A DNA stretch of 64,000 nucleotides from Lentzea pudingi (GCF_014646255.1 NZ_BMNC01000014.1:62001-126000); one strand, 5' to 3'; shown: positions 8,694 through 18,888, counted from the stretch's first letter. Notes: generated by a model from the letters alone, not told the origin. Numbers and translations are program-made.

Positions 8694-9133
8694 GCCGGCT
8701 GCTCGCTCTCGGTCAGGTACTCGGTCGACTCCCGGAGGTAGAAGAACGCGAGGCCGACCATCCCCACCAGTGCGCCGACGACGCCCAGCGGGCTGAACGT
8801 GAGCTGGTAGAACAGCCCGAGCAGCACGGTGATCATGAGCGAGGTGCGGCTCTTCTTCGCCCCTGCCCTGGCCTTGCGGGCGAACCACACCGCGAGACCA
8901 CCGATCAGCAGCGAGCCGGCCAGCGCCGAGATCCACGTGAGGTCGACGTCCCTCGTGATCGTGTCCACCGTCCTCGCCGGATCGGTGTTCGCCTGGACGT
9001 TGGCGTCGATCACGGCCTGCCTGATCACCAGCACGAACAGCGCGGCCAGGACGGTGAGCACCGAGCCGGCGACGACGAGCCAGTAGCCCGCCGTGATCTT
9101 GCCGGGAGGGCCCGATTCCTTCGGAGACGTCAC
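8690..9133 (-). CDS. Membrane protein, diverged member of the local paralogue cluster
   Basis: 147 residues with hydrophobic segments near residues 14-36, 66-86, 96-112 and 112-130. In place of NWARI it has KKSRTSLMITVLLGL, the same layout (basic loop followed by xLMITVLLGL), suggesting a diverged member of the family. GTG start 10 bp after the upstream stop; no good ribosome binding site is visible. Function unknown. Confidence 0.72.
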   Translation of the reverse strand: MTSPKESGPPGKITAGYWLVVAGSVLTVLAALFVLVIRQAVIDANVQANTDPARTVDTITRDVDLTWISALAGSLLIGGLAVWFARKARAGAKKSRTSLMITVLLGLFYQLTFSPLGVVGALVGMVGLAFFYLRESTEYLTESEQPA

Positions 9134-9143
9134 GATCGCGAAC

Positions 9144-9650
9144 TTAGGACGGCACGGACGCGGTGTCCACCGCGCCCCTCTTCCTGAAGTGCGCGGACAC
9201 CCGGTACATCAGCACGATCGCGGCCGCGTCCAGCACGGTGGTGACCGCCGTGACGGCCAGGTCGACCGGACGCATCTCGACTCCGAGCGAGGCCGCGGCC
9301 CCGCTGGCCCAGGCGACCAACCGGAACAGTCCGAACGCGACGGAGGCGCCGCCCAGCACGGTCAACATGATCCGGGCCCAGTTCCGGCCGCGCGCCATCG
9401 CGTTCGCCAGCCGCGTGTACGCGACCACCAGCGCCAGGGCGATCAGCAGTCCGAAGAGGACACCACTGTTGACGCTGGCGTCGATCTGATCTTGGCCCAT
9501 CGAAGGGTTCTGCCGCCGCACCTCGGTGACGAGCATCTCGCGGTCGAGGAGCTGTTCGAGGAACCGCAGCATGCCGACGCACGCGCTGGCGATCCACAGC
9601 CAGCGCGCGACGTCGATCAGCTTCGGGGGCGGAGTTACCGGTCCAGCCAC
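9144..9650 (-). CDS. Four-helix membrane protein with NWARI motif
   Basis: 168 residues with four helices, [15 protein letters not shown] after the second, and a longer loop ([21 protein letters not shown]) between the first two. First gene of the six-gene membrane cluster, starting inside the last 16 bp of hemB, so it is likely cotranscribed with the haem genes. Function unknown; no catalytic residues are recognisable. Confidence 0.78.
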   Translation of the reverse strand: MAGPVTPPPKLIDVARWLWIASACVGMLRFLEQLLDREMLVTEVRRQNPSMGQDQIDASVNSGVLFGLLIALALVVAYTRLANAMARGRNWARIMLTVLGGASVAFGLFRLVAWASGAAASLGVEMRPVDLAVTAVTTVLDAAAIVLMYRVSAHFRKRGAVDTASVPS

Positions 9651-10609
9651 CGGGCGGCTTCCACTGCCCAGTACGTGAGCACGATGTCCGCGCCGGCGCG
9701 GCGGATGGACGTGAGCGACTCGAGGATCGAGCGCTCGCGGTCGATCCAGCCGTTGCGGGCGGCGGCCTCGATCATCGCGTACTCGCCGGAGATCTGGTAC
9801 GCCGCAACGGGAACGTCCGAGATCTCGGCGACCGCGCGCAGCACGTCCAGGTACAGCAGGGCGGGCTTGACCATGACCATGTCCGCGCCCTCGGCGAGGT
9901 CCAGCTGCACCTCGCGCAACGCCTCGCGGGCGTTCGCCGGGTCCTGCTGGTAGGTCTTGCGGTCGCCCGCGAGCTGCGACTCGACGGCGTCGCGGAACGG
10001 GCCGTAGAACGCCGAGGCGTACTTGGCCGCGTACGCGAGGATGCCGGTGTCCTGCAGACCGGCGGCGTCCAGAGCGTTGCGGATGAACGCGATCTGGCCG
10101 TCCATCATGCCGCTCGGGCCGACGACGTGGGCACCGGCGCGCGCCTGCGCGACGGCCATCTCGCCGTAGACCTCGAGGGTCGCGTCGTTGTCCACGCTGC
10201 CGTCGGCGGCGAGCACGCCGCAGTGGCCGTGGTCGGTGAACTCGTCGAGGCAGCAGTCCGACATGAGAACGGTGCTGTCGCCCAGTTCGGCGCGCAGGTC
10301 GGCCAGGGCGGCGTTGAGGATGCCGTCCGGGTCGGTGCCGCCGGAGCCGACGGCGTCGCGCACGGCCGGGACGCCGAACAGCATGATGCCGCCGACCCCT
10401 GCCTGCACGGCCTCGACCGCGGCTTTGCGCAGCGAGTCACGGGTGTGCTGGTAGACACCCGGCATGCTGCTGATCTCGGCGGCCTCGGAGGCGCCTTCCT
10501 TGACGAACATCGGCAGCACGAGCTGGCGGGGGCGCACCTCGGTCTCGGAGACCAGGCGGCGCATGGCGGGCGTCGTGCGCAGACGCCTCGGCCGGTGAAG
10601 TGGGTACAT
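9635..10609 (-). CDS. hemB: Delta-aminolevulinic acid dehydratase (porphobilinogen synthase)
   Basis: 324 residues. Condenses two 5-aminolevulinate molecules to porphobilinogen. Both Schiff-base lysines are present: K196 ([13 protein letters not shown]) and K248 ([12 protein letters not shown]). The metal segment reads [14 protein letters not shown] (118-131): the central zinc cysteine of classical enzymes is replaced by aspartate (D122) while C120 and C130 remain, suggesting an altered or absent active-site zinc. The ATG has GGAG 7 bp upstream and is separated from the hemD stop by a hairpin. Confidence 0.96.
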   Translation of the reverse strand: MYPLHRPRRLRTTPAMRRLVSETEVRPRQLVLPMFVKEGASEAAEISSMPGVYQHTRDSLRKAAVEAVQAGVGGIMLFGVPAVRDAVGSGGTDPDGILNAALADLRAELGDSTVLMSDCCLDEFTDHGHCGVLAADGSVDNDATLEVYGEMAVAQARAGAHVVGPSGMMDGQIAFIRNALDAAGLQDTGILAYAAKYASAFYGPFRDAVESQLAGDRKTYQQDPANAREALREVQLDLAEGADMVMVKPALLYLDVLRAVAEISDVPVAAYQISGEYAMIEAAARNGWIDRERSILESLTSIRRAGADIVLTYWAVEAARWLDR

Positions 10610-10639
10610 CTTCTGACTCCCTGACGGAAGAGAGTCGAA

Positions 10640-10669
10640 GGGGCCACCCAAAGGATCTTGAGTGGCCCC
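10640..10669 (-). terminator. Hairpin between hemD and hemB
   Basis: GGGGCCAC (10640-10647) pairs with GTGGCCCC (10662-10669) across a 14-nt loop. There is no T-run after the stem on the minus strand. It sits 30 bp before the hemB start, so it may be a weak terminator, an mRNA-stability stem or an attenuator within the haem operon. Confidence 0.5.
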
Positions 10670-10686
10670 GACGGCTTCAGTGTGTT

Positions 10687-12219
10687 CTAGCTCCTGCGCA
10701 GGCGCTTGGTCTTGCGCGGAGGAGGCAGCGCTCCCTCGGCGCGCAACCGGGCGGCGTGGGCGGCCAGCGCGTCGACCAGCGCGGGCACGTTCGCCTCCTC
10801 GGGCTGCACGTCGACCCGGAGGCCGAACTCCCGCGCCGTCTCGGCGGTCTGCGGGCCGATGCACGCGACGAGCGTGCGGGCGTGCGGCTTGCCCGCGATG
10901 CCGACCAGGTTCCGCACGGTCGACGACGAGGTGAAGCACACCGCGTCGAAGCCACCGGACTTGATCATCTCGCGGGTGTCGGCGGGCGGCGGGGCCGCAC
11001 GCACGGTGCGGTACGCCGTCACGTCGTCGATCTCCCAGCCACGTTCGCGCAGGCCGGCGGCCAGCGTCTCGGTGGCGATGTCGGCCCGCGGCAGCAGGAC
11101 GCGGTCGACCGGGTCGAGGATGTCGTCGTAGGGCGGGAAGTCGTTGAGGAGACCCTCGGACGACTGCTCACCGGACGGCACGAGCTCCGGGATGATGCCG
11201 AACGAGCGCACCTTCGCGGCCGTGGCCTCACCGACGCAGGCGATCTTCACGCCGGAGAACGCACGGGCGTCCAGGCCGAACTCGCGGAACTTCTCCCACA
11301 CCGCGCGGACGGCGTTGGTCGAGGTGAAGACGACCCACTGGTAGCGGCCGTCGACGAGACCCTTGACCGAACGTTCCATCTGCGCGGGGCTGCGGGGCGG
11401 CTCGACCGAGATCGTCGGCACCTCGACGGCGATCGCGCCGTGCGAGTGCAGGCGCTCGGACATCGCGCCGGCCTGTTCCTTGGTCCGCGGGACCAGCACT
11501 CGCCAGCCGTACAGCGCCCGCGACTCCCACCAGGAGAGCTTCAGGCGGTTGGCGGCGGCGGCACCGACGGTGACGACCAGCGGGCCGCCCATCTCACCGG
11601 CGTCGGCCGCGACCGCGGCCAGCGTGGTGTCGATGGTGCGCTGCTGGAAGCCGGTTCCCTCGGCGGTCACGGCGACCGGGGTCTGCGGCGCGAGGCCGTT
11701 CTCGACCAGGTTCGACGCGGCCTCGGCCAGGTGCGAACCGGTCGCGTGCAGCACCAGCGTGCCGGGCGAGGCCGCGAGGCCCGCCCAGTCCGACACGGCG
11801 CGCACGTCGACCTCGGTGTGCACGCCACCGAGAGCGACACCCGCGTACGCCGGAACCGCGGTGCCCGAGGGCACACCGGGAACGACGTCGAACGGGATCG
11901 TCGACTTCGCGACGGCCTGCGCCTCCTTCACGACCGAGTCGAGGGTCAGCGGGTCCCCCGCGACCAGGCGGACAACGGTCGCACCGTTCTTCGCCTCGGT
12001 CACCAGGTCCTTCGCCACGTCGGCGGCCTCGCCGACAGCGGGGCGGACCTCGACTCCCTCGGGCACGGTCGCGAGGACGTCCGCGGGGACGTCCGGGTCG
12101 GTGACCACGAGTTCAGCCCTGGTGAGCAAGTCGTGGGCCCGGACCGTGAGCAGCCCGGTGTCGCCAGGGCCGGAGCCCACGAAGGCGACGCGTCCGGGGG
12201 TCTTGCGTGCGCGGGTCAT
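10687..12219 (-). CDS. hemD: Bifunctional uroporphyrinogen-III C-methyltransferase-like / uroporphyrinogen-III synthase
   Basis: 510 residues. The N-terminal half is a CobA/SUMT fold ([36 protein letters not shown]). Its SAM-loop glycine motif is degenerate: [10 protein letters not shown] where active enzymes have a GGDPFVFGRG-type sequence. The C-terminal half (from about residue 235, [16 protein letters not shown]) is uroporphyrinogen-III synthase. Methylation activity is therefore doubtful; ring closure to uroporphyrinogen III is likely the real job. The ATG at 12219 (MTRARK) has GGGGAG 7 bp upstream and matches the mycobacterial start; an ATG at 12234 is the alternative. Confidence 0.93.
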   Translation of the reverse strand: MTRARKTPGRVAFVGSGPGDTGLLTVRAHDLLTRAELVVTDPDVPADVLATVPEGVEVRPAVGEAADVAKDLVTEAKNGATVVRLVAGDPLTLDSVVKEAQAVAKSTIPFDVVPGVPSGTAVPAYAGVALGGVHTEVDVRAVSDWAGLAASPGTLVLHATGSHLAEAASNLVENGLAPQTPVAVTAEGTGFQQRTIDTTLAAVAADAGEMGGPLVVTVGAAAANRLKLSWWESRALYGWRVLVPRTKEQAGAMSERLHSHGAIAVEVPTISVEPPRSPAQMERSVKGLVDGRYQWVVFTSTNAVRAVWEKFREFGLDARAFSGVKIACVGEATAAKVRSFGIIPELVPSGEQSSEGLLNDFPPYDDILDPVDRVLLPRADIATETLAAGLRERGWEIDDVTAYRTVRAAPPPADTREMIKSGGFDAVCFTSSSTVRNLVGIAGKPHARTLVACIGPQTAETAREFGLRVDVQPEEANVPALVDALAAHAARLRAEGALPPPRKTKRLRRS

Positions 12220-12237
12220 CAGGGCACTCCCCATCGA

Positions 12238-13173
12238 TTACGCCTCTGGACCGCTGAGAACGGCGGCCCCGAGGTCGAGCAACTCGGCGGCCAGCGCACG
12301 GCCGAGTCCCTCAGCTTCGGTCAAGTCACCGGTGGCGGACGCACGGAGGAGATCGTTCTCCGGCGTCGCTGCGACCCCGCGCAGGGAAAGTCGGTACACG
12401 ACCTTCCCGTCGTCATCGAGGTCTTCCACCACATCGGCCAGCGCGCCGACCGGCGCGCTGCAGCCCGCCTCGAGCGCGGCCAGCATGGCGCGCTCAGCGG
12501 TCACAGCGGCCCGGCTGGCCGAATCGTCCAAAGTGGACTGGATCAGGTGCTCGGCGTCGACGTCGTCGACCCGGCACTCGACTGCCAACGCACCCTGCGC
12601 GGGTGCGGGAAGCATCTGGATGGGCTCCAGGTTCTCGGTGATCTCCGCTGTGCGGCCGAGACGCGAGATGCCGGCGCGAGCCAGCACCACCGCGTCGAGC
12701 TCGCCGTTGCGGACCTTGCCGATGCGCGTGTCCACGTTGCCGCGCAACGGAACGATGTTCAGCCCGAGGCCGAGGGCCTCCAGCTGGGCCGCCCGCCGCG
12801 GCGAACCGGTGCCCACGGTGGAGCCCGGCGGCAGCTCGCCGAGCGTGAGACCGTCGCGCGCCACCAGGGCGTCGCGCGGGTCTTCGCGCTGGGGCACGGC
12901 CGCGAGCGTCAGACGGGGGTCCGGCGCGGTCGGGAGGTCCTTGTACGAGTGGACGGCGACGTCGATCTCGTCGTTCGCGAGCGCGTCACGAAGAGCCGAC
13001 GTGAAGACGCCGATGCCGATCTGCGCGATGGGCGCGTCGGAGAGGTCGCCCGGCGTCTTGATGACGACGATCTCGACCTGGGCTCCGGCAGCCTTCAGCG
13101 ACTCGGCCACGGTCCCCGTCTGCGCGAGCGCCAGTGCGCTGCCTCGGGTACCGATCCGTAGGGTGCGGGTCAC
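12238..13173 (-). CDS. hemC: Hydroxymethylbilane synthase (porphobilinogen deaminase)
   Basis: 311 residues. Polymerises four porphobilinogens on a dipyrromethane cofactor attached to C238 ([11 protein letters not shown]). Other family motifs: [14 protein letters not shown] at the N-terminus, HSYKDLPT near residue 75 and [10 protein letters not shown] near residue 144. The GTG start overlaps the hemA stop (GTGA), fixing the start and indicating translational coupling. Length is typical. Confidence 0.97.
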   Translation of the reverse strand: MTRTLRIGTRGSALALAQTGTVAESLKAAGAQVEIVVIKTPGDLSDAPIAQIGIGVFTSALRDALANDEIDVAVHSYKDLPTAPDPRLTLAAVPQREDPRDALVARDGLTLGELPPGSTVGTGSPRRAAQLEALGLGLNIVPLRGNVDTRIGKVRNGELDAVVLARAGISRLGRTAEITENLEPIQMLPAPAQGALAVECRVDDVDAEHLIQSTLDDSASRAAVTAERAMLAALEAGCSAPVGALADVVEDLDDDGKVVYRLSLRGVAATPENDLLRASATGDLTEAEGLGRALAAELLDLGAAVLSGPEA

Positions 13174-14483
13174 CGCGTTTCACCATCCACAGAAGACTTG
13201 GTCTGACTGACAACCCCAGGCGACTGGGGGTCGAGCCCGAACAGTTCGCGGAGAGCCTCCGCGTAGCCGGTACCACCAGGGGCGGAGGCGAGCTCCTTCA
13301 CCCTGACGGTCGGCGTGTGCAGGAGCTTGTCTACAACGCGGCGCACCGTCTTGGCCAATTCACCGCGTGTCGCGGGGTCCAGTTCGGGAAGTCGCGAATC
13401 AAGACGGAGCAGTTCGGCGTCGACCACCTCGGCCGCCCGCTTGCGCAGGGCCGTGACGGTCGGCGTGACCTCGGCGGACCGCTGGCCCGCGAGGTAGGCC
13501 TTCACCTCGCCGGCGACGAGCTGGACGGCCAGGCGCGTGTCCTGGCCCGCGGGCGCGTCGGAGAGGCGGCGCTGCAGCGTTTCCAGGTCCACCACACGAA
13601 CGTTCGGCAGAGCGGCGGCAGCCGGGTCGACGTCCTTGGGCAGGCCCAGGTCGCACACGACCAGCGGCCGCGAGCGCTTGCTGATCATGTCGGCGCGGAC
13701 GACCGTGTCGACCGACCCGGTGCACGCGAAGACGATGTCCGCGAGGTCGATCTCGACGGCCAGCGCGCTCAGGTCGACGGCCGTCGCGGGGACGCCCTCG
13801 GCCTTCAGCGACGTGGCGAGACGCACACCGTTGGCCTGCGTCCGGTTCGCGATGACGACCTCTCCGACGCCCGCCCGGCGCAGGTGGGCGGCGGCCAGGC
13901 CACCCATGGCACCGGCGCCGACGATCAGCGCGCGCCTGCCGACCAGCGTGCCGAGGTGGGCCTCCGCGTCGCCGAGGGCCTCGGACACGACCGACGCACC
14001 CGCGTGGTCGATGCCCGTCTCGGCGTGCACACGCTTGCCGACGCGCAGGGCGTTCTGGGTGAGTTCGTGGACGGTCCTGCCGACGGTGCCCGCCTCGTCC
14101 GCCGCCGCGTACGCACCGCGCAGCTGGCCGAGGATCTGGGACTCGCCGACGACCATCGAGTCGAGGCCGGCCGCGACGGAGAACAGGTGCTCGACGGCAG
14201 CGGCGGCGTAGTGCACGTAGAAGTGCTCGTAGAGCGACTGGGGCTCGATCTGCGCGTGCTGCGCGAGAACCTCGACGACCTCGGACATACCGCCGTGGAA
14301 CGACTCGACGACGGCGTAGACCTCGACCCTGTTGCAGGTCGACAGGACCATCGCCTCGGAGACGCTGGGGGCGGCGAGCAGCTGGCCGAGGACCTTGGGC
14401 AGGTCCGGCTCGGCCACGGTGACGCGTTCCAGGACCGGGACGGGGGCGGTGCGGTGCGACAGACCGACTACGAGCACGCTCAT
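13170..14483 (-). CDS. hemA: Glutamyl-tRNA reductase
   Basis: 437 residues. First enzyme of the C5 haem pathway, reducing glutamyl-tRNA to glutamate-1-semialdehyde with NADPH. The catalytic cysteine is C50 in [20 protein letters not shown] and the NADPH-binding [10 protein letters not shown] are also present. Works with HemL, encoded in the other half of this region. It follows rex by 37 bp and is very likely cotranscribed with it, so the Rex operator upstream of rex should control haem synthesis by the NADH/NAD+ ratio. Confidence 0.97.
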   Translation of the reverse strand: MSVLVVGLSHRTAPVPVLERVTVAEPDLPKVLGQLLAAPSVSEAMVLSTCNRVEVYAVVESFHGGMSEVVEVLAQHAQIEPQSLYEHFYVHYAAAAVEHLFSVAAGLDSMVVGESQILGQLRGAYAAADEAGTVGRTVHELTQNALRVGKRVHAETGIDHAGASVVSEALGDAEAHLGTLVGRRALIVGAGAMGGLAAAHLRRAGVGEVVIANRTQANGVRLATSLKAEGVPATAVDLSALAVEIDLADIVFACTGSVDTVVRADMISKRSRPLVVCDLGLPKDVDPAAAALPNVRVVDLETLQRRLSDAPAGQDTRLAVQLVAGEVKAYLAGQRSAEVTPTVTALRKRAAEVVDAELLRLDSRLPELDPATRGELAKTVRRVVDKLLHTPTVRVKELASAPGGTGYAEALRELFGLDPQSPGVVSQTKSSVDGETR

Positions 14484-14520
14484 GCACTCACCACGTCTGC
14501 CGGAGCCGCCTGGCTCACGT

Positions 14521-15276
14521 TCACGGGCGAATCACCATCCCGTCCACACCGAGTCCGTTGTTGCCGACCGAGACGCTGGCAGCCTCGTCCGCACGTCGAG
14601 CGACGTGGAACGACAGGATCTGCATCTCGACCGCCAAGTCAACCTTGCGCACCTCGACGTTGTCTGGAACCTGAAGGACAACTGGTGCAAAGTTCAGAAT
14701 GCACTGGACGCCCGCAGATACCAAACGGTCGCAAACCGACTGAGCGGCGGGCGGCGGCGTCGCGATGACACCGATCGACACCTCGCGCTCGCGGCAGATC
14801 GCGGTGATCTCGTCGATGTGGTTGACGGGGATGCCCCCAACAGGGATTCCGACGAGATCGGCGTCCACGTCGAAGAGGGCGGTGACCGGGAAACCACGGC
14901 CGGGGAACCCGCCGTAGTTCGCGAGAGCGTGACCAAGGTTACCGATGCCGACGACGGCCACCGAGTGGTTCCGGGTGAGGCCGAGGATGCGCTCGATGTG
15001 GCTGACGAGGACCTCGACGTCGTAGCCGACGCCCCTCGTGCCGTAGCTGCCGATGTAGCTCAGGTCCTTGCGGAGCTTCGCCGCGTTGACGCCGGCGGCC
15101 TGGCTCAGCTCCTCGCTGGAGACGGCCGTGACGCCGCTCTCGGACATGCCCGACAGCACGCGGAGGTACACGGCGAGCCGGGCCACGGCGGCCTCGGGGA
15201 TCGCGCGGGCGCGCTCCTTGTCGGCAGCCTCCGCAGGGGTCGTGGTCGTCTCACCTTCGCCCCGCTGTGATGCCAC
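14521..15276 (-). CDS. rex: Redox-sensing transcriptional repressor Rex
   Basis: 251 residues. N-terminal winged helix ([33 protein letters not shown]) and C-terminal Rossmann domain with NADH-binding [13 protein letters not shown]. Rex leaves DNA when NADH rises. I chose the GTG at 15276 (VASQRGEGE) because GGAG lies 3 bp upstream within GGAGGTCGGAG; a GTG 9 codons earlier (VKHTRR) is possible. The rex-hemA-hemC-hemD order is the one known from Streptomyces coelicolor, where Rex autoregulates. Confidence 0.95.
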   Translation of the reverse strand: MASQRGEGETTTTPAEAADKERARAIPEAAVARLAVYLRVLSGMSESGVTAVSSEELSQAAGVNAAKLRKDLSYIGSYGTRGVGYDVEVLVSHIERILGLTRNHSVAVVGIGNLGHALANYGGFPGRGFPVTALFDVDADLVGIPVGGIPVNHIDEITAICREREVSIGVIATPPPAAQSVCDRLVSAGVQCILNFAPVVLQVPDNVEVRKVDLAVEMQILSFHVARRADEAASVSVGNNGLGVDGMVIRP

Positions 15277-15336
15277 GCTCTCCGACCTCCGGGTGTGCTT
15301 CACCGCAGGGACCCCGCGGCGCTGGTGATTACCCAC

Positions 15337-15364
15337 ACCGTACCGCTTGTGAACGCATGCACAA
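15337..15364 (-). promoter_or_regulatory. rex promoter with overlapping Rex operator
   Basis: TTGTGAACGCATGCACAA at 15347-15364 closely matches the Streptomyces Rex operator (TGTGAAC-N-TTCACA type). Read on the minus strand, the -35 box TTGTGC (15359-15364) lies at one end of the operator and the -10 box TACGGT (15337-15342) follows after 16 bp. Bound Rex would block RNA polymerase, giving autorepression of the rex-hem operon when NAD+ is high. Confidence 0.85.
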
Positions 15365-15445
15365 AGTCGGTGATCAGGTGTCACAGCGCTGGTGACAGGG
15401 CGTGACCAGCGCTTCCTCGGTTCATGATCACTACGGGGTGAGCGC

Positions 15446-16924
15446 CTACTCGACGGTGAAGGTGACCGAGTGCCATCCCGTCGCACCGTCGGGAACCGGG
15501 TCCAGGCGTGCCTGGTCCTGGGTGAACCCGGATTTGTCGGTGGCCCGGCACTCGACCGTGTGACTGCCCTGCGACAGCTCCAGCTCGATCTTCCACATGC
15601 GCCACGTGGTGTCGCTGACGTCGGCGGCGAGCTCCGTCTCCCGCCACGGTCCGCCGTCGATGCGGACCTCGACCTTCGCCACGCCCTTCGGCTGCGCCCA
15701 CGCCGTGCCCGCGATGACGGCCTTGCCCTGGACCTTGCCCATCCGCTGGGGCCGGTCGATCCGCGAGGACGTCTTGATCGGCGCGCGCGTCGCCCAGCCG
15801 CGCGGGATCCAGTAGCCCTGGTCCTTGGCGAACGTGGTGACGTTGAGGTCGGTGACCCACTTGGTCGCGGAGACGTAGCCGTAGAGGCCGGGCACCACGA
15901 GTCGTGCCGGGAACCCGTGCTCGGCGGGCAGCGGCTCGCCGTTCATGCCGATCGCGATCAGCCCGCGTTCCAGCACGTAGTCGAGCGGGCTGCCGGCCGT
16001 GAACCCGTCGTCGCTGGTGCTGAACAGCTGGTCCGCGCCGGCCTTAACGCCGGCTTCCCGCAGCACGTCACCGATCCTCACGCCGATGAAATTGGCCGTG
16101 GAGATGTAAGGCCCGCCCACCTCGTTGGAGACGCAGGTCAGCGTGACGGTCTCCTCGACCAGGTCCCTGCTGCGGATCTCCTCGAACGTGAGCACGCTCG
16201 GCCGCTCGACCATGCCGTGCACCCGCAACGCCCATTCCTCCGCCCGGATCCGCGGCACGCTCAGCGCCGTGTCGATCCGGTAGAAGTCCTTGCCGCTGGT
16301 GATGAAGCTCGGACTGCCGTCCTTGACGAAGTCGGCGTTGAACGGGATCTCCGGCGCCTTGACCTTCGGCGTGAGGTCGCCGACGGCCTGCCTGCTGCCC
16401 TCGACGTCCGTCCGAGCGCCGAACAGCTGCCCCGCGACCCCGGCGAAGACCGACAGCCCGGCGGTGATCAGGAAACCGCGCCGGCTCTCGCTCTCCTCGG
16501 CCTCCTTGTGCAGGTAGCGGAACACGTAGACGCCCGCGGCGGTGCTGGCCACGGGCGCGAGGACGGCGAGCTGGCCGACGTCCGGCCTGGTCACGACGGC
16601 CGCGACCCCCACGAACCCGAGCAGCACGGCGACCAGCGTTCCCGGCGCGGGACTGTTCCTGCTGGCGAGCCCGGCTCCGACCCCGATGGCCGCGAGCACG
16701 ATCCCCATGCCGATCAGCAGCACGAGCTTGTCGTAGGTGCCGAACGTGGTGACCGCGAAGTCCTTCAGCCACGACGGCGTGAGGTCGATCGCGGCGTTGC
16801 CCACGGCGAGGTACGGCGAGGCGCTCAGGCCCACGAAGGCGGCCACCAGGTGCCCGGCCGCGAGGGCGGCGACGAGCGCGAGCAGTCCGGCGAGGGCGGC
16901 CTTGGCGGGCTTCATGCTTCCCAT
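15446..16924 (-). CDS. Membrane-anchored molybdopterin-dependent oxidoreductase (sulfite oxidase family)
   Basis: 492 residues. Four N-terminal helices (residues 8-30, 66-86, 95-112, 118-136) and a further hydrophobic/Tat-like stretch (ESRRGFLITAGLSVFAG, 147-163) precede a sulfite-oxidase fold. The molybdenum-coordinating cysteine is C264 in TLTCVSNEVGG; GYVSATKWVTDL and a C-terminal Mo-co dimerisation domain (AWAQPKGVAKVEVRIDGGPW) follow. The catalytic domain is probably extracytoplasmic. Substrate unknown. The internal SRRGF could be a Tat signal after the membrane bundle. Transcription starts separately from rex, with a 169-bp gap. Confidence 0.92.
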   Translation of the reverse strand: MGSMKPAKAALAGLLALVAALAAGHLVAAFVGLSASPYLAVGNAAIDLTPSWLKDFAVTTFGTYDKLVLLIGMGIVLAAIGVGAGLASRNSPAPGTLVAVLLGFVGVAAVVTRPDVGQLAVLAPVASTAAGVYVFRYLHKEAEESESRRGFLITAGLSVFAGVAGQLFGARTDVEGSRQAVGDLTPKVKAPEIPFNADFVKDGSPSFITSGKDFYRIDTALSVPRIRAEEWALRVHGMVERPSVLTFEEIRSRDLVEETVTLTCVSNEVGGPYISTANFIGVRIGDVLREAGVKAGADQLFSTSDDGFTAGSPLDYVLERGLIAIGMNGEPLPAEHGFPARLVVPGLYGYVSATKWVTDLNVTTFAKDQGYWIPRGWATRAPIKTSSRIDRPQRMGKVQGKAVIAGTAWAQPKGVAKVEVRIDGGPWRETELAADVSDTTWRMWKIELELSQGSHTVECRATDKSGFTQDQARLDPVPDGATGWHSVTFTVE

Positions 16925-17003
16925 TCGACACCCGCCGGGCCCTGGTTCGCTCAGGTCGTAAGCCCCCGGTAATCACCTTCCCGGCAGGAACTCGGCCGCG
17001 GGG

Positions 17004-17243
17004 TCACCCGGCGAGGGCCGCCCGCAGGCGGTCCTCCTCCACCTTCCAGTACCCGTGCTCGGCCCCGTCGACCAGGAACACCGGCACCCGGTCCCCGTAC
17101 TCGGCCCGCAGCTCCGGATCGCTGTCCACGTCCTCGACGGACCAGGTCGCGCCCAGGTCCGCGCAGATCCGTTCGATCTCCACGGCCGCCTCCTCGCAGG
17201 AGTGGCAGGAGACCCGGCTCATCAACGTCACGTGGTGGGACAT
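17004..17243 (-). CDS. Glutaredoxin-like thiol-disulfide protein
   Basis: 79 residues with the redox pair C13-H-S-C16 in LMSRVSCHSCEEA and a thioredoxin-fold end VPVFLVDGAEHGYWKVEEDRL. Counterpart of Rv0508, which also sits next to hemA. It starts 4 bp after the stop of the acyl-CoA synthetase gene and is translationally coupled to it. Probable cytoplasmic disulfide reductase; partner unknown. Confidence 0.88.
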   Translation of the reverse strand: MSHHVTLMSRVSCHSCEEAAVEIERICADLGATWSVEDVDSDPELRAEYGDRVPVFLVDGAEHGYWKVEEDRLRAALAG

Positions 17244-17247
17244 GCGT

Positions 17248-18723
17248 TCATGCTCCCAAAGGCCTGCGCAGCACGGCGCGGGCCAGCTTGCCGGTGGCCG
17301 AGTGCGGCAGGGTCTGGGCGAACTCCACCACCGTCGGCACCTTGAACTTGGCCAGGCGGGCGGCGCAGTGGGCCACGACCTGGTCGCTCGACAGCTCCTG
17401 GCCGTCGCTCAGGACCACGACGACCTTCACCGACTCGCCGGTCCTCTCGTCGGGCACGCCGACGGCCGCGGCCTCCAGGACCTCGGACATCTCGCCGACG
17501 ACCTGCTCGACCTCGTGCGGGTAGACGTTGAAGCCGTTGACGATGATCAGGTCGCCGGCGCGGTCGACCAGGTGCAGGTCGCCGTCGGCGTCGATGAACC
17601 CGACGTCGCCCGTGCGGAACCAGCCGGACGAGTCCGGGCCGTGCGCGCCGTCGGGCCAGTAGCCGCTGAAGAGGTTGTCGCCCTTCGCGGACACCAGGCC
17701 GGTGCCGGGTTCGTCCTCGTCGATGTCGAGCACCGAGCCGTCCGTGTCGACCAGGCGGATCTCGACGCCGGGCAGCGCCTGACCGACCGAGCCGGGCTTC
17801 GGCGTGCCGCCGACCAGCGTGGACGTGAGCACCGGGCCCGTCTCGGTCAGGCCGTAGCCCTCGAAGATCGGGATGCCGATCGCGCCGCGCATCTCCGCGA
17901 TGACGCCCGCGGGCAGCGGGGCCGCGCCGGACGTGAACAACCTGACCGTCGCCAGCTTCTCGCGCAGCACCTCGACGGGGTGGGCGAGCAGCGCCCGGTA
18001 CATGGGCGGCACGCCGACCATGGTGGTGACGCGGTGCTCCTCGATGACGTCCAGGACGTTGGAGGGCTCGAAGCGCTCCAGCAGGACCGCCGTGGCACCG
18101 GCGCCCGCGACCTGCAGCAGGCCGGGGCCGAGGCCGTAGACGTGGAACAACGGCAGCGCGAGCAGCACCCGGTCGCCCGCCGTCACGGGGGCGGGGCGCA
18201 GCGAGGCGCACTGCGAGACGTTCGCGAGCAGCGCGCGGTGGGACAGCATCGCTCCGCGCGGCACCCCGGACGTGCCCGAGGTGTAGCCGAGCACCGCCAG
18301 GTCCTCACCGCCCCGGACGGCCTCGAAGGGCTCGGCCGTCGCGGTGACGTCCGGCACCTCGACCACCTGGGCGTCGGAACCCTCGCCGTCGCCCACGAGC
18401 AACGCGGCCCCGGAGTCGGCCAGGATCCGCTGGAGCTCGCGCGGCGGGTTGCCGGGGCCGGTGGGCACCACGACGCCGCCCGCGCGGAGAATTCCGAACA
18501 CGGCCACCGCGAACTCGGGGCTCGTGGGCAGCCGTACCGCCACTCGGTCGCCCGGTTCGAGTCCGGAATCGGCCAAACGGCGGGCGAAAGCATCGGTCGC
18601 ACGGTCGATGGTTTCCCACGTGAGGCTCTTACCGCTCGCTACGTCGACCAGGGCGACGTGGCTGGGTCCCCGCTGTGCCGAAGCACGGACCAGATCTGAC
18701 ACATTGCGAGCGGAAGTCAACAT
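17248..18723 (-). CDS. AMP-dependent acyl-CoA synthetase/ligase
   Basis: 491 residues of the ANL superfamily. The ATP loop YTSGTSGVPRGAMLSHR (near residue 150), FEGYGLTETGPV (A5 motif), WFRTGDVGFIDADGDLHLVDRAGDLI (A7/A8) and the C-terminal lysine in SATGKLARAVLRR are visible. It should activate a carboxylic acid as its adenylate and transfer it to CoA; chain length cannot be read. The ATG at 18723 has a strong AGGAGG two bases upstream; an in-frame ATG at 18765 lacks one. Confidence 0.92.
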   Translation of the reverse strand: MLTSARNVSDLVRASAQRGPSHVALVDVASGKSLTWETIDRATDAFARRLADSGLEPGDRVAVRLPTSPEFAVAVFGILRAGGVVVPTGPGNPPRELQRILADSGAALLVGDGEGSDAQVVEVPDVTATAEPFEAVRGGEDLAVLGYTSGTSGVPRGAMLSHRALLANVSQCASLRPAPVTAGDRVLLALPLFHVYGLGPGLLQVAGAGATAVLLERFEPSNVLDVIEEHRVTTMVGVPPMYRALLAHPVEVLREKLATVRLFTSGAAPLPAGVIAEMRGAIGIPIFEGYGLTETGPVLTSTLVGGTPKPGSVGQALPGVEIRLVDTDGSVLDIDEDEPGTGLVSAKGDNLFSGYWPDGAHGPDSSGWFRTGDVGFIDADGDLHLVDRAGDLIIVNGFNVYPHEVEQVVGEMSEVLEAAAVGVPDERTGESVKVVVVLSDGQELSSDQVVAHCAARLAKFKVPTVVEFAQTLPHSATGKLARAVLRRPLGA

Positions 18724-18768
18724 GGCCTCCTCATGAACAACTGGGCGCTGCGAGCAGTCTTCCACGCG

Positions 18769-18780
18769 TGACGAGCGTCA
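18769..18780. promoter_or_regulatory. Palindrome in the acyl-CoA synthetase/sigma divergent region
   Basis: TGACGAGCGTCA is a near-perfect 12-bp dyad in the 165-bp gap between two divergent genes. Its TNAC/GTNA half sites resemble a BldD operator but with a shorter spacer. Control of the sigma gene through it is a guess. Confidence 0.3.
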
Positions 18781-18888
18781 TGAAGTCGCGGTTGGCACGT
18801 CTTCACATCAGGACCCGTCCGCTACCTACTACGGAGTAACCACACGTATGCTGCCGCCACGGCGACTCTGTGGAGGTGCCGCGAGCCG

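Noticed and set aside
10687-12219. Active uroporphyrinogen-III methyltransferase for cobalamin or sirohaem
   Set aside because: The SAM-binding glycine motif is degenerate and the context is purely haem synthesis.
10600-13161. Very long plus-strand open frames across hemD/hemC and similar regions
   Set aside because: Low-complexity Arg/Gly/Ala translations antisense to recognised genes, produced by high GC content.
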